5,850 bases of DNA from Dehalococcoidales bacterium (GTDB lineage: Bacteria > Chloroflexota > Dehalococcoidia > Dehalococcoidales > UBA3254), in contig JAQULX010000200.1 in NCBI GenBank assembly GCA_028718465.1, positions 1-5,850 of the forward strand. The letters run 5' to 3'. This document shows, piece by piece, positions 5,725 through 5,850 of the stretch. Position 1 is the stretch's first letter. Each line of letters begins with the position of its first letter. Below the pieces are notes generated by a model that did no database searches, was not told the origin of the DNA, and saw only the letters and a program-made list of their open reading frames with translations. Both the position numbers and the translations under genes were made by a program.

Positions 5725-5850
5725 CCTCATCCTTATCGTGCTGGCTGTGGTCCTGGGGGTTTCCCTGCTCTCTATCCGTTTTTCTCCTTCCGTCCAGGAC
5801 TTTATGGCTGCGAACACCCTGTGGAACGGCCTCCGCGACTTTACCCGGGG
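5711..5850 (+). CDS. DUF4350-like protein, N-terminal fragment cut by the window edge
   Basis: The frame is open from ATG at 5711 to the right edge, giving 46 complete codons. Residues about 5-23 form one hydrophobic N-terminal segment (signal anchor or uncleaved leader). The following FSPSVQDFMAANTLWNGLRD (24-43) resembles the start of DUF4350 domains, which typically begin 'S-x-x-D-F-x-x-x-N-x-x-W-N-G'. DUF4350 proteins commonly occur with DUF4129, MoxR and DUF58 genes, so the neighbourhood supports the call. The start overlaps the end of the previous gene by 14 bp. A strong Shine-Dalgarno GGAGG (5700-5704) lies 6 bp upstream, inside the previous gene. Only the beginning is visible, so the length and integrity of the domain cannot be judged. 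Confidence 0.78.
   Translation, partial: MRTSSLILIVLAVVLGVSLLSIRFSPSVQDFMAANTLWNGLRDFTR

Overview
The window is bacterial chromosomal DNA with two parts of very different base composition, joined at about 2220-2260. Positions 1 to about 2220 are AT-rich (12 G/C in 121-180). From about 2580 to the right edge the DNA is GC-rich (40 G/C in 4441-4500). A good sigma-70-type promoter (TTGACA, 17 bp, CATAAT), Shine-Dalgarno sequences and TTG starts argue for a bacterium rather than an archaeon. The families present (DUF4129, DUF4350, a DUF1616-like tail, and a Wzx-like flippase of a type shared by Chloroflexota and methanogens) would fit an anaerobic Chloroflexota such as Dehalococcoidia. That assignment is an inference and is weak.

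Left part, minus strand: a cell-surface polysaccharide locus. A complete Wzx/MATE-like flippase (2180 to 837) is followed after 23 bp by a second polytopic membrane protein (813 to beyond the left edge). The second gene has no stop in the window, so a search for closed ORFs misses it. It looks like a GT-C-type glycosyltransferase or polysaccharide polymerase. The pair would make and export a surface glycan.

Junction, 2226-2580: on the plus strand lies the last ~60-70 codons of a DUF1616-like gene. It lacks its 5' end and carries an apparent one-base deletion near 2310. The likely explanation is that the AT-rich block replaced or was inserted into the rest of that gene. Between the remnant and the next gene are a weak terminator-like element, a 12-bp perfect palindrome, a G5/C5 inverted repeat, and then the promoter.

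Right part, plus strand: a tight operon of four genes. They are a 244-aa two-TM protein with a soluble domain, an 83-aa three-TM protein, a 718-aa secreted, membrane-anchored protein (signal peptide, helical region, three Ig-like/regulatory-like beta domains, one TM, DUF4129-like cytoplasmic tail), and the start of a DUF4350-like protein cut by the right edge. The genes overlap or lie 4 bp apart, which suggests translational coupling. DUF4129 and DUF4350 proteins are commonly neighbours of MoxR AAA+ ATPases, DUF58 proteins and transglutaminase-like proteins. I therefore expect moxR and DUF58 genes just beyond the right edge. The two small membrane proteins at the head of the operon are candidate uncharacterised members of that envelope system.

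No tRNA, rRNA, CRISPR array or transposase was seen.
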